64,000 bases of DNA from positions 4,978,632 to 5,042,631 of the forward strand of contig CM030937.1 of NCBI GenBank assembly GCA_018136815.1, written 5' to 3'. The DNA is from Isochrysis galbana (Eukaryota > Haptophyta > Isochrysidales > Isochrysidaceae). The notes beneath the pieces are model-generated. The model was given only the letters and a program-made list of their open reading frames with translations, was not told the origin of the DNA and searched no databases. Made by a program: the position numbers and the translations under genes. This document shows, piece by piece, positions 53,201-64,000 of the stretch. Positions within the stretch are counted from its first letter, which is position 1. Every line of letters begins with the position of its first letter.

Positions 53201-53917
53201 ATGTCCCGTTAGGAATTGGACAGGCACGGTGGCGCTGGCAGCAGGCGCAGCCGAGCGAATGGCCGCAAGGATTTTCTTCACTAGGGGGTCTGCAAAGTGC
53301 ATGTGGGCGAGGACGATGACTGCATCGACCGTGGGCACGATTCGCATCGCCTGGGCGAACCATGGCGCCTGCACAGCATCTTCCACCGCTGTCACATGAA
53401 CAGCGTCGCACGCATCTCGCATGTTATAAAGGAAGCCGAGGACGAGCAGCCGTGATCCGTGACGGCCCTCGAGCAAAGTGTACCGTGAGCCAACGGGGGC
53501 GCCTGAGGCCGCCAGCTCGACGTTCGAAGTGAGGTACGTGCCGTTGCGCGAGGCGACGAATCCGGAGCCAAGCAGGTCGCGCTCGACTGTCTCTGAGTGG
53601 TAGAGCTCGTGGTTGCCCATGTTGAAGGCGTTATACGGCATAGATGCGAGCAGCGGGAAGACTGCGGAGCCCGGGACGGCTGTTGCGGCAGAGAGGCCCG
53701 TGCCGTCCACCACATCTCCGTTGTCGAGCAGCCACAGGTCGGTGCGAGCGGCGTTCGCAGTGGCGCGCAGGTGGTCGAGGGTGGAGACGAGGTCGCCGAA
53801 GGTGGCGTCGGTGCGCTCGTCCTCGCCGTAGGGCCGGTCGGCGTGCAGGTGGCCTTCAAGCCACGAGTGGACGTCTGTGGTCACCAGCAGGTTGATGTCG
53901 CCGAGCACTGGCAGCAT
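53201..53917 (-). CDS. Metallophosphoesterase (YHR202W/5'-nucleotidase-like), N-terminal half
   Basis: 239 codons from the ATG at 53,917 to the gap. The metal-ligand motifs of the calcineurin-like fold are in order: TDVHSW (Asp15, His17), DNGDVVDG (66-72) and MGNHELYHSE (Asn102, His103). VIVLAHMHF and finally VQFLTGH follow, with GH as the first half of GHxH. The protein lacks an obvious signal peptide. The missing half is at 33,095-34,156. The leader (53,930-54,060 on the plus strand) is GA-rich as printed, thus CT-rich on the gene's own strand. Confidence 0.88.
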
Positions 53918-54382
53918 CGCGGCAGCGGTGTGTGTGTGTGTGTGGGGGGGGGGGGGGGGCGGGGGATCGACGGGGGAAGGGAGGGCGGGAAGGGAGAGGG
54001 AGGAGGGAGGGCGGGCGGGAGGGGAGAGCGAGAGTGAAGAGAGAGAGAGGGCGGGGGGAGCTCAAGGATCCCTAGAGGAGACGGAAGAGGCGAGCGTGAG
54101 GGCTCCGCGCGAGAGAGGAGGGGCGGGGGAGAAGGGGGGCGTCCCGACTCTCACTTCCGTCCACCACACACCACCCCGATCTCTGGCTCCGTAGTAGGTT
54201 TTATAGTAAATGGCCTAGCGCGAGGGGACTTGCGGTTGACAACTGACAACCTCATGTTGATGGGTGTTGGGAACTTTCTGCTGAGAAAAATCCTCAAATT
54301 TCGTCTACTCTGGGATGGACATGTTTAACCCTGTGAAAAACCCTATTGGCCGCCCTCTCGCCTCTCTATGCTCGATGTCGAT
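53918..54382. other. Leader of the metallophosphoesterase and satellite-tail fragment
   Basis: 53,930-54,060 is a G/A tract with a GT microsatellite (53,928-53,944). At 54,268-54,360 a diverged piece of the satellite tail (GGGAACTTTCTGCTGAGAAA...CCTATTGGCCGCCCT) is present. Confidence 0.5.
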
Positions 54383-54891
54383 CAGTGTTGGGGCAACAGC
54401 GCGCCAGCTTGCACCGATGTTGGAGCTATCACTGGCGCCAGTAGCTGATGACAGCTATCGGTGGTCTGCGAGCTGGCGCCAGATCGTTGGTGGGAAGAGC
54501 TAGTCATGCCAGCTAGCCCCAGCTCTGGAGGGCAGAGGGTGGGGGAGAAAGGTCACCAATTGTAAATTATACAGTATAAATCGTTATCTTCCCGCTGTGG
54601 TGGAGACGCAAAGCACACCCGGCAGCTTAATGTGAACTGGTGAGATCCTGTCATGTGTGGGGTCACGGTTCGAGTCTGATCGGCCATCTACTTCCACGAT
54701 GTAGGGGCTTACCGAGGGCGGCCCGTGGCCCGTGGCTCCTTACTTCTTACTTGTAGTTTTTGCTTCCTTTCTTGTTTTTTTTAACATCGCTCATTATTTG
54801 CTGAGAACTGGCGAGCTGGCGCCAGTTGCCAGTTGAGATGGAACAGGCACTGGCGCCAAACACTGGTGTCAGTACTGTTGCCCCAACACTG
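54383..54891 (+). mobile_element. hAT-type MITE, copy 2 (509 bp, 8-bp TSD)
   Basis: Same ends as copy 1 (CAGTGTTGGGGCAACA and its inverse), flanked by the perfect duplication ATGTCGAT (54,375-54,382 and 54,892-54,899). The interior matches copy 1 in opposite orientation but is longer and more diverged. The central GGTTCGAGTCTGATCGGCC (54,667-54,685) is conserved. No ORF. It lies next to the satellite-tail fragment. Confidence 0.93.
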
Positions 54892-55215
54892 ATGTCGATG
54901 GCTCGACGGGAAAATCATTGTAAAAGGTAAAAACCTTAACGTTAAACGCAAACGTCGTCTGGTGTCTTGTGGGAGACTTGGAAAGAATGCGCCGCCACCG
55001 CCGCGCGTCTCCTTCCCGTTATTTCTTTGTTTTGTTTTGCACGAAATCAGTGCTATTTTGGTCACTTCGACGCCTATCTGCGTTCATCCCCTCACCCATT
55101 CATTTCTTTACTCCGTATTATTCGGGGGTTTTTGCGGGGTTGAAACAACGTTGGAAGAAGGTTCGAAGAGCTCGTTCAAAGAAGTCACGATCCTCAATCC
55201 TTCCTTAAACCGGAG

Positions 55216-55250
55216 AGTTGGAAGAGGCCCAGTGCGCGCCTCTTCCAACT
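55216..55250 (+). promoter_or_regulatory. 13-bp perfect hairpin upstream of the Myb-like gene
   Basis: AGTTGGAAGAGGC (55,216-55,228) and its exact inverse GCCTCTTCCAACT (55,238-55,250), with a 9-base spacer, 43 bp before the ATG. Could be an operator for the element's own DNA-binding protein, or an mRNA hairpin. Confidence 0.6.
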
Positions 55251-55292
55251 GTCTGCCGGTGGAAGAGAGGGAGAGAGGAGAGCGAGAGAGCG

Positions 55293-56870
55293 ATGGCGCC
55301 GAGGCCGGTGAGGGCAGCCCGGCGGCACATGCCAACCGCGAGCCAAGGCGCCGGCCGAGCGTCACAAGGGTGGCGGGGTGGCGATGATGGGGCCCCAGCC
55401 CAGCCAGCAGCGCTCACAACGCCCCCTCACTCGCCGCGTTCCGCAGGAGAGAGAAGCGCGCAACAGCCGCTTCGACTGGACAGTGGAGCGCAAGGTTGCG
55501 CTGCTCAAGCAAGTGCTGGAGGCAGGCGACGAGGCGTTCAAGACGTTCAAGGACGGCAGCACGACGGCGAAGAACGGACACACCCAGAAGTGGGTGTGGA
55601 CGAACGAGGAGAATGGCATCTTGCCCATGGTGATGCGCGACGACTCCATGCAGGGCGCCTCGTTGCCATCGTACGCCTCTGTGATCGCCTCGCTCAAAGG
55701 TTGGGTTCAGGTGTGCCTTGCGATTGCGGCGACAGGCTTGCACGCGTGGCTTCACCACAAGCCTTGCCTGGGCCTTCAGGCATTGTCTCATCCCAACAGG
55801 CAAATTCACTGCCCCCCCCCCACTTGCCTGCCTGCGGATGCAGGCAGGCGCGCATCTCTTCACCGCTGGCAAGGAGCAAGCGGAGCCGATTGAGGAAGAC
55901 GACCCCGAGGACACCTCGGAGACCAAGTCGGAGCGGCCTCTGTCGGAGTACGAGACGTTGATCATTGAGGTGAGCGAGCTCCTCAAGTCGGCGTCCCAAA
56001 ACTCTGCCAAGCGCAAGGCAGAGAGAGAAGCGGATCGTACCGCGAATGCGGCACAGAACGAGGCAGCAAAGCAAGCGTACCGCGACCTGAGCGAAGATGA
56101 GTTGCGGGTGAGTGCTCGGCCCCAATGCGGCATTCTGCCTGTGCTCGCACGCCCGCGCAGCACGTCTCACTACTCCCGTGTGCACTCGCTCGCAGGCCGC
56201 ACAGCGCTCGGGGTCAGGCAGCGTGCAATCGAGCACCGAGTCGCTCCCCGACCGCATTGAGGTCGAGTCCTACATGCTGCACTACTTTGAGGAGGAGCTC
56301 GCGGAGGGTCTCGACTTGCAGGACTTCCTCAAGGACGAACCAAGGTGGCCTGCAGGGTTCGCGTTGGACGGCCCCGACTCCGGAGGTAAGTACCATTTTG
56401 TGCGTAAGGAGGACAGCGCACAAAGCGCAAAGAAGGTGAAGCCCGCGACCGCACGTAAAGCGGCACATGCGCGCGATGCGCTTGTTGACATTCTTGAAGC
56501 GCACAAGGAGGAGATTGCGGCGAGTGCCAAGGCGAATGACGCGCTAGCGGCTGCGCAGGCGAGGCGCGACGAAATGGCAAGCAAGGCACAAGCAGAGGAG
56601 GCCTCATTCCGTGCGCGAGAGCTCGCGCATCGGGAGCGCACGGAGTTGGCGGCGTTGGAGCGTGAAAAGGAGCGTGACTTGCGCGAGGAAAAGCGTTGGG
56701 AGTACGAAGTGGCGCGTGAGGAAGCGCGCGCGAGGCGTGAGGCGGTAGTGGATGAAGAGCGCAGGAAGTGGAAGGAGGAGCAGGCTAAGCGCGAAGACGC
56801 GCGTGACGAACGGCAAACGCGGATGATGACGTGCATGATGCAGCTAATCGAGAAAGCATTATCCAAGTGA
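55293..56870 (+). CDS. Myb/SANT-like DNA-binding protein of a PIF/Harbinger element
   Basis: Four exons, 405 codons in one frame: 55,293-55,307; 55,447-55,710; 55,844-56,107; 56,196-56,870, all GT-AG. The short first exon (MAPRP) is chosen because its GTGAGG donor and the CAG acceptor at 55,446 keep frame; an ATG at 55,384 in the intron is the alternative. RFDWTVERKVALLKQVLEAG has the spaced Trp/hydrophobic pattern of a Myb/trihelix-type domain. WVWTNEENGILPMVMRDD and SLPSYASVIASLKGW follow. The second half is a charged, Ala/Glu/Arg-rich coiled coil (EAHKEEIAASAKANDALAAA; EREKERDLREEKRWEYEVAR). In PIF/Harbinger elements the Myb-like partner takes the transposase into the nucleus and to the element ends. 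Its place beside a Harbinger transposase supports that role. Similar to its neighbour in GC content; no internal stops. Confidence 0.7.
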
Positions 56871-57174
56871 GACGGAGAAAGACAGAGAGAGATGAATGGA
56901 GAGAGGGAGAGAGGGGGGGGAAGGGAGGGGAGAAGCGAGTACGAGAAAGGGAAAGACGGAGAGGGGGAACCGGAGCTAGATATCGATACAGGGATCCGGG
57001 GGCGTACACGTTGTGCCGCACGCGGACTCGGAAGTGCACGTGTCATATGTCAAGTGCGAGCACAACGTGCGATGTACTCACGCCTATTCTATATGATTCT
57101 TTTTGCGCCGTCCCAAATCAAGAATAAAGTAGATTGCCGGCGTGGCCGTCACGGAAGGGCTCACGCGGTAGGGC

Positions 57175-57335
57175 CTGACAAGAGTTGCCGGCAACTTTTT
57201 GAGCAACTTTGGGGTGTTTGAGAGGGCGAGCAACTTTTGAGCAACTTTAAGGGCCACAGGCAACATTGAGCAACTCGAGCAACTTACCTAGCAACTTACC
57301 CATAGGTAGGCCCGTTAGAGGAGCAACCTACCCCT
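57175..57335 (+). repeat. Short repeats of GAGCAACTT around a palindrome
   Basis: The palindrome AGTTGCCGGCAACT (57,181-57,194) is followed by about nine copies of [GA]GCAACTT or close variants up to 57,300. It lies between the 3' ends of the two convergent element genes. Confidence 0.7.
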
Positions 57336-57382
57336 CCTAGATCTATAGATAGGCCGAGCGGGGGGGGGGGGGGGGGAAGGGG

Positions 57383-57587
<205 letters not shown>

Positions 57588-57903
57588 TCTGGAGGAGAGA
57601 GCAGAGAGGGGGTTGTTGAGAAAGAGAGAAAATGCCGTAGGGGGGCCCTCTCACCCCTTCACCTTCTCACCTCTCCCACATTGGTTTTTTTTTCTTGTAG
57701 AGGGGAGAACAGAGAATAGAGGGGCGGGCAAGGCACACTTACATTATTTGAAACTTGCACCCCCGAGGTACAAGCCCCTCGTTACCTTGACGTTGAGAGC
57801 TATGGATGCTGGCCTTCGCGGGGGTACATAGATAGCCCTAATATCCGGATACCTAGGTACTAGATACTAGATATTTAGATAGCTTTGTATCACATGCATA
57901 GCC

Positions 57904-59177
57904 TTAGTACGGGCCGCCGGCCATGTAAGCCTCTAACGAAGGTGGATGAAGGTGAAACTTGGCATTGACAATGGAGCCGTACAAGCAGGTGTGCATGTTA
58001 GTGAACACATTTGCAACGCGCAGATAGTTTCCCAAGTCACGCCGCAAAGGTTGCTGCGCTTTGCCAACGTCTATCCACGGCCACAGCTTGGCAATCTTGC
58101 CGAACCCCCACTCGACGCTGACCCGAAATGGGCTCATAGCTTTGTTGAAATGAGCCTGCCATGGTGCAAGCACGCCGCGGTAGATCCTGTAAAGGTAGGC
58201 CGATTGTGGATACGCCGAGTCGCCGAACAAGCAGTACGTTTGCCCAGCACCGCAGCATAGACGCATTATGTGCAACAACCCCGACTGCCGGCACAAAAAG
58301 GAGTCGTGTCGAGAGCCGTGCACAGGGCCGAAAGGCCAAGGCTGTATGCCATTAGGGAAGACTAGACCCTGAATCTTCACCCCATGACACCTCTTGTGCC
58401 CTGAATAATAGAATTGTTGACCACGCACAGGCCGCGCAGTCTCCCACAGCTTGCCATCAACGAACCCCACCAGGTTCGGCACTGGGACCCCCACCGAAAG
58501 AAACGCAGAGGCAAAAAGTGGAAACAAGGGGGCAAACGATGAAAAACTCCGCGAGTCCACCAGGTGGGGGAACTTGTTGTGAATGTGGGTCACTACGGTC
58601 GTGTGCGCCTCCGAGATGGCCGCTTCGCTTCGCCCGCACTCCCAGGACAACGTCGTTGCACTCCCTGCACAGAAGTGTACGGCGAGGTTGGGGTGAGGAG
58701 AGGGAGAGAGAATGCGTAAGCAGGTGATGTGATGCACAAACCTGCGGTCCTGAAGCGCCGCAGCGTGATGAGAGCGGCCTCTTCTCCGCTGAAGACATGC
58801 CCTCCGCGAAGCCGAAAGCCAGGCGGGAGCTGCAGTGCTTCGATGAATCGCGGCAGATCAGCCAGCCGGATACCGAAGCGCGCGTAAATGTCGCGCGTCA
58901 GTACCTCGTCGCTGCCGCCCGCGGCCGCTGACTCTCGCGCCAGCCGAGCGAGCGACAGCCGCTCTGGCCCAATGCGCGAGCGCGTGACGCGCACCAACGG
59001 CTCTGCGGCAAAGACGAGGAGCGCTGCCTCGATCGCACGCGGTCGCGCCGTGGCGCGCAGTCCCGAGCCGTCCAATCTCCTCTGCCTGCGCCGTCTCCAC
59101 CTCGCAATGCACACCTGCAGGGCTAGGGCGAGGCGAGCATCCTCCACCTCTTGCACTGTGAAGGGGCGCGTGGGCAT
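57904..59177 (-). CDS. PIF/Harbinger-type DDE transposase
   Basis: Two exons, 59,177-58,742 and 58,664-57,904, joined in phase 1 to 398 codons. The DDE_Tnp_4/HARBI1 catalytic residues are all present: Asp215 in VGFVDGKLWE, Asp294 in CLFGDSAYPQ and Glu330 in VSVEWGFGKI. The flanking blocks are also typical (FYYSGHKRCHGVKIQGLVFP, GPVHGSRHDSFL, FNKAMSPFRVS). The N-terminal exon (LARESAAAGGSDEVLTRDIY, LPPGFRLRGGHVFSGEEAAL) fits the region ahead of the catalytic core that often contains a helix-turn-helix. No stops or frame breaks, so it could be active or domesticated. The nearby convergent Myb-like gene is its expected partner. Start chosen at MPTRPFTVQEVEDARLALAL. Confidence 0.88.
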
Positions 59178-59556
59178 CTCGCGGGAGGGGCCCGACAGTG
59201 CGCGCGCTCTCTTTCAACCACTTGTTGGAACCAAGAAGCGAGTTTACATTTTGTGGAGCAGTTGCAAGAGCCCTCCACAGAACTATTTCAGGCCCGTTCT
59301 TTCAACCTTCCTAAAACCCTGCAAAAGACCTCTATTTTTCTGTGTTCAGAAGTGTGTGTTGAAGCTGTAGAAGGAAGGGTCAAGAAAAAAACAGAGAGGG
59401 GGGGGGGGGGAGAGAGAGAGAGCAGGGCATGGAGAGAGAGGGCGGGAGAGACCTGGGAGACAAGAGAGGAGAGAGGGGCTGAGAGAGAGGGATTATATGG
59501 AGGGGGGAGAGGAGGAGGGGCTCGAAAGGCGAGGGGAGAGGGAAAAGAGAGGCGGG

Positions 59557-59568
59557 TATTCTAGAGTG
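59557..59568 (+). promoter_or_regulatory. Motif TATTCTAGAGTG
   Basis: 10 of 12 matches to TACTCTAGAGTA, followed by GAGCCAGAGG; 225 bp upstream of the kinesin ATG. Confidence 0.35.
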
Positions 59569-59589
59569 GAGCCAGAGGACGTTCGTTCG

Positions 59590-59642
59590 TTGTGTGCGAG
59601 AGAGAAGAGAGAGAGAGGAGAGCGAGGGGGGGCGGGGGGGGG

Positions 59643-59673
<31 letters not shown>

Positions 59674-59703
59674 AGAGAGAGGGAGGGAGGGAAGAGAGGG
59701 AGG

Positions 59704-59756
<53 letters not shown>

Positions 59757-59776
59757 AGGGAGGGAGGGGGGGAGAG
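59590..59776 (+). repeat. GA-rich leader of the kinesin gene
   Basis: GA dinucleotides mixed with GGGA units, ending 16 bp before the ATG. It is open in the kinesin frame from 59,592, which would add 67 Arg/Glu/Gly residues if an upstream ATG were used. Confidence 0.85.
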
Positions 59777-59792
59777 AGCGCGCGCGGTTGCA

Positions 59793-62700
59793 ATGGCGAC
59801 GCGCGCCGCCCGTCCTCGGCCTGCCTCTCTCGCGGGCAAGGCGGACGAGGAGGGGTCGAAGGAGGAGCGGCGGCAGCGTGACGCGACGCGGATGATGGTT
59901 GGCGTGCGCGTGCGCCCGCTCTCCGCCTCGGAGCGCGCCAAGGGCTCGTTCGGATGCCTCACTGTCGCCGAGGGCAACCAGGTGAAGAAGGGGGGTGGGG
60001 GGGAGGAGGAGGAGGAGAAGGGAGGGAGGAGGAAGGGGGAGGGGAGGGGGAGGACAGGAGCGGATGGAAGACGGCGCGCGCATCCTTGCCTTCGTGGACA
60101 CCGCGCCGCACCCGGACTCGCGCTCGCACCCCCTGGCTCTGCGCTGTCCTACCCTTTCGGGTGTCGGCGACCGCGAACGGCTGTCAGCAACCGCGACCTC
60201 CCCACGTCGCTTTCTACAGTCCCCTTTCCCTCCCCTTCCCGTTCTCGCATCTCCCTCCCGCTCTTCGGCTCCCAGGTGTTTGCCAAGGACCCCGACGACA
60301 AGATGGGTGGTCGCGATTACCTGCGCCTGCAACACAACAAGGACCAGGCATACCAGTTTGACCACGCCTTTGGGCCCGAGTCTAGCTCTGCAGAGGTGTA
60401 TGACGCGCTTGTCCGGCGCATTGTGCACGCCGTCATCGCCGGCTACCATGGCGCGTGCTTTGCATACGGCGCCACAGGCTCGGGAAAGACTTTCACGATG
60501 CTCGGCCAGGCAGACGCGCCGGGCGTGATGCCCACCGCTGTGAGCGAGCTCATTCGCCTAGCCAAGGAGGACGATGAGTGCGAGTACCACTTCGCCATCA
60601 CATACGTCGAGATCTACAACGAAAAGGTCAAGGACTTGCTCAATCCCAATGCCGCCGCGGATCTGGAGGCAAGTGGCCGTGCCCCGTGGACTGCGCGGAC
60701 TGTTGAGTCCCCTGGCTCTCGCGGCACAGCGCCGCTCAGATGAGCCTCGCGACCAACATCGCCTCCCGTTATGCACACACACACCGGCATGCCTTCGCGC
60801 GGCTCCTCTCATCCTTCGAGCATCGTTCGCCTCGAAACGTCTCAGGTGCGCGAGGATGCTCGTCAGGGAACGCATATTCAGGGAGCTGTCGATCTGGCGG
60901 TCACCTCAGAGCTCGAAATCATGGAACACATGCAGCGCGGGTCCATGTATAGAACGACCGAGGCCACCAACTGCAATGAGGTGTCGTCGCGCTCACACGC
61001 CGTACTTCAACTCACCGTAAAGGCCGTCCACCGCTTTGGAGAGGGAGGCGGGAAGAAGAAGAGGCTTTCAAAGCTCTCGATGATCGATTTGGCAGGTCCG
61101 TCCGCGCAGGCGGGGGATGATGCGATATCATGGACAAATTGGATGCGGCTAAGCAACACGGGCAATCGCCTCGTGGGCGAAGCATGTGTGCTGCTGCCCT
61201 CCGTGGGCGGGCTAGTCGGAGATCAAGCATGTATGGCATGCGTGTCGTGCACGAGGCCTCTTACGCGCTGACACAGCTTCTGCTCTTCGGTCGTAGGATC
61301 GGAGCGCGCGTACAAGACGGACAACCGCGGGCAGCGACTTGTGGAAGGTCGCAACATCAACCGCTCGCTCCTCTCACTTGCCAACTGTATCAACGCGCTT
61401 GCAGACAGGACGCGTAAGAGCGCCCATGTTCCGTATCGAGACTCCAAGCTTACGAGGCTGCTGAGGGACTCACTCTCGGGTACGTCCGTTGCGGCGATGA
61501 TCTGCAACGTCTCCCCGTCGTCCGATCAGGTGGGCAGGAAAGGCACGAGATTGGCTCAGCCCAGCTGTGTTCGAACCGCGGCCTATCCTACCGTTCCTCA
61601 TCCGGCCTGCCGCGGTACGCCCGTCTCGACTTGATGTCGCCCTCACCTGCTATCCTCACCCTCAGTATGAGGAGACGCTGAACACGCTCAAGTACGCCAA
61701 TCGGGCCAAGCAGATGACGCCTCCGCAAATGCCACAAAAGCAGGAGCACTCCTACAATGCGGTGCAGGAGCAGGTGCGCGGTCGGTGTCAAGGCGGCCTA
61801 CTTGCACACGAGTGAATGAGCACGTGCCGGTTGGCAAAGCCAGCACTGTGCTCCTCGATGTTCCGAATCGGGATCTGGGTCGCTCGCCCACTAAACTAGA
61901 GCACAAACCGGCACCTGTTCCGGCCACAGGTCAAGGTGCTGACCGAGCTCCAGGGCACACTGGTGCAGATGGCAAAGGCCATGGGCAAGGGCGCGCCCAC
62001 CGAGAGGGGAGCGGCAGCACCTGTGCCTGCTGCGGTTCGCGCGCCCGCGCCGGGCCGCCGCTCTGCATCCATTTGTGCAGCCTACGGCGTGCCCACAAAG
62101 CCAAGCGCCGCCGCGCGCGCGCAGGGGTCTGCAGCGTGCGCAGAGAGTGCCGGCAGCTCCGCGGATGCTGGTGGCGTGGCTGAGGCCGAGGAGGTCGAGG
62201 CTTCTATGGCTGGGGTTCGGCGCGCTCTTGACGAATTGGTGTCCCGCCAACCTGAGGCGCGCGCCAATGCCGAGGTCCATGCTGCCTATGTTTCGCTAGA
62301 CAACATGGAGGGGGAAGAATTGCAGGCCATCTCGGAAGAGTCGGCCGTATTATGGCGGGAGCAGCAAGCGATCCTTACAGAGCTCTCTACAGCGCAGCAG
62401 CATCTCAAAGTGGCTCGGGTGTCCCTCGCGTGGCGCGAGGCGGCGTGTGCGGACTTAGCAAAGACCGAGACCGACCCGCAGGTTAGACACCTCATCGCCC
62501 ACACGTGCCTCCGCGCCAATGCAAAGCAAGTCTTGTGTTGCAAACCTGCCTATTTTGGCTATACAAAAGCTACACAACCCCTGGAAGCCGGATCGGTCGG
62601 CTTGACTTGTGCGCTGTTTCTATCGCAGATCGCCGAGCTGCGCTCTGCCATTGAGAAGGAGAGTGTGGATGTCGCGAGACTCCGAGAAGACCTTCATAAA

Positions 62701-64000
62701 ACGAGGGAATCTATCGCACAGCTCCAGGTAGACATGCGAGGGCGGGGGCTTCCTTGAGGCAGCACGGTAGCGACCGGACCTTTTCTCAAAGCTAGACAGC
62801 ATCTACTCCACATGCGGTCTCGAAAACTTCTGTGACGATTTTGTCGCTCACCCCGCTTTCGCGCACCTCTCAGGCGGACATCCCAAAGCGCGTCGTCTCG
62901 TCTCAGCGCCTCTCAATGCTTCGGCTCGCCATCAAGCAACAGGAGGCGGCCACAGAGGCGCTCCGCTACAAGATGCAGGTGTGCATCGCCCCGCACCCCG
63001 AGACAGCCCATCAGCTCTTACTGTCCAAGCCATCTGCTTGCCGTAAGCCGTCTGCACCTGAGACACGCCGGCCCGGCGACTCATGCATTGACACCTCGAA
63101 ATCAACCATCCCTTACAGGCTCGGAACAAGGTGGCCATCATGCAAGAAGTGATGCGCGTGTGGCACGCCGCCATCCCGCCGCAGCTCCGGGCTCTGTTGT
63201 TATCCCTCTTCGACCTGCAGCTCCTTCCGGGAGACTCAGTTCACCCCACCGCATGCCACCTTGGATCCCCCAGCACCGGAGCGGCGGCCCCCATAGATTC
63301 AGCCCGGAACGGCTGGGGCACGACTGGCAGTGCGACGAGCGTAGGCGCAAGTTCGGGCGCCATCGTGCGCGGGAGCGCCGGTGGCATCACAGTGTCGATT
63401 CCAACCGGAATGGCAGACGAGGGGGAGGAGGGCGAGGAGGAGGAGGTGGAGGAGGAGGAGGCACTCTCCGGCGGAGCGTATGTTCTGAACGCAAACGGCA
63501 CAGCCTCGCCGTGGAGGACGCTCGGTGCCCTCGCCATCAAGGCGGCCCTCGGCAAGGTGGGCGGCGGTGATCGCGCAGCGGTGTGGGAGGAGGCTAGGCG
63601 CGGGCTGCAGGGGGCGCGCTTGTCTCGCCCGGCTGTACTCGCTCTAGTGGAGGAGGCTGCCAACCCGGCCGATGAACAACTGGGTGCTTCAGGGGGTCTT
63701 CCGCTGGGTTTGGCGCAAGCTGGTGCAGACGGGCCGTCGGCTAGAGCAGCAAGCCACATTGCGCCCGTTCGGGTGCACCCCACCGCAGAAGCGATCGCCG
63801 ACCCGCTGATGATGTCTTATCATCCAGACCAGCCGCAATGGATGCGCAAGCCCGACTTTGTCACCACCGAATCCCCTTCCAAGCCGGTTCCCCCGGTTGC
63901 CCTCCCCTCCGATCCCAAACCTCTGCCTCAAGCTCCGTCATCGCCGTCAATGTCGCCAGCCGCCTGCGCATGCAACTCGCACGGCCCGCCCGACAGCCCT
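59793..64000 (+). CDS. Kinesin-8-like motor protein (3' end outside window)
   Basis: Nine exons are seen, 937 codons, open at the window edge: 59,793-59,981; 60,276-60,668; 60,846-61,095; 61,297-61,529; 61,666-61,773; 61,930-62,481; 62,629-62,727; 62,874-62,978; 63,119 to at least 64,000. All keep frame. The motor domain (about 35-355) has P-loop GATGSGKT (128-135), NEVSSRSH (238-245) and DLAGSER (275-281). [17 protein letters not shown] and [15 protein letters not shown] are also present. [25 protein letters not shown]-type and [19 protein letters not shown] blocks point to the kinesin-8 (Kip3/KIF18) class, which walks to and destabilises microtubule plus ends. Coiled coil follows ([20 protein letters not shown]), then a long disordered tail. 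Exon 2 ends in GAG|GCAAGT, a GC-AG intron. ATG chosen directly after the GA leader. Confidence 0.92.

Noticed and set aside
52997-53917. A single gene across the gap at 53,101-53,200
   Set aside because: The left part fits the F-box-like gene and the right part continues at 33,095; they are in frame across the N run by chance.

Overview
The window is nuclear DNA of a GC-rich, intron-containing unicellular eukaryote, probably an alga. The evidence is spliced genes with GT-AG introns (some only about 32-34 nt), cytosolic ribosomal protein S9, THO complex, proteasome-chaperone, sirtuin, SMYD and kinesin genes, Ty1/copia, hAT-type and PIF/Harbinger elements, and long GA/CT tracts. A haptophyte-like or stramenopile-like alga is my best guess; nothing here proves it.

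Layout. 0.7-2.4 kb: coiled-coil gene. 2.4-7.4 kb: repeats and element relics. 7.8-13.7 kb: SMYD methyltransferase, GT2 glycosyltransferase and a GSKIP-like protein, separated by repeats. 13.7-15.7 kb: decayed Ty1/copia element with another element inserted in it. 16.4-20.5 kb: intronless 1367-codon gene that joins an OTU cysteine-protease domain to a dynamin/SLIP-GC-like GTPase. 20.9-23.5 kb: repeats with a complete hAT MITE. 23.9-25.4 kb: five-exon NAD(P)-binding SDR gene. 26.1-28.1 kb: dispersed repeats and a ~205-bp satellite. 28.8-30.2 kb: sirtuin. 32-33 kb: F-box-like gene running into an N gap. 33.1-34.2 kb: C-terminal half of a metallophosphoesterase. 35.8-38.3 kb: THOC5. 41.5-42.3 kb: RPS9. 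44.5-47.3 kb: 941-residue membrane protein. 48.0-48.4 kb: PSMG3-like proteasome assembly chaperone. 48.9-52.1 kb: element with inverted ends and a CCCH-type protein. 53.2-53.9 kb: N-terminal half of the metallophosphoesterase. 54.4-54.9 kb: second hAT MITE. 55.1-59.3 kb: convergent Myb-like and PIF/Harbinger transposase genes. 59.8 kb to the end: kinesin-8-like motor gene, cut by the window end.

Assembly. The two 100-N gaps (32,995-33,094 and 53,101-53,200) bound a 20,006-bp contig that is almost certainly inverted. The metallophosphoesterase is cut between the two residues GH and SH of its GHxH motif, with the halves on opposite strands at opposite gaps. Flipping the contig joins them in frame with no missing base, and the same flip extends the F-box-like frame across the other gap. 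Strands given for 33,095-53,100 are as printed and would be reversed after correction.

Themes. Many genes have a GA-rich leader just before the ATG, and five unrelated genes share a 12-bp palindrome-like motif (TACTCTAGAGTA) upstream. The repeats are mosaics of a few modules. One recurring module is a small hairpin, whose stem varies compensatorily between copies, a few bases before the ATG of a gag-like reading frame; I regard this as a candidate undescribed element family. The other main novelty is the OTU-GTPase fusion.
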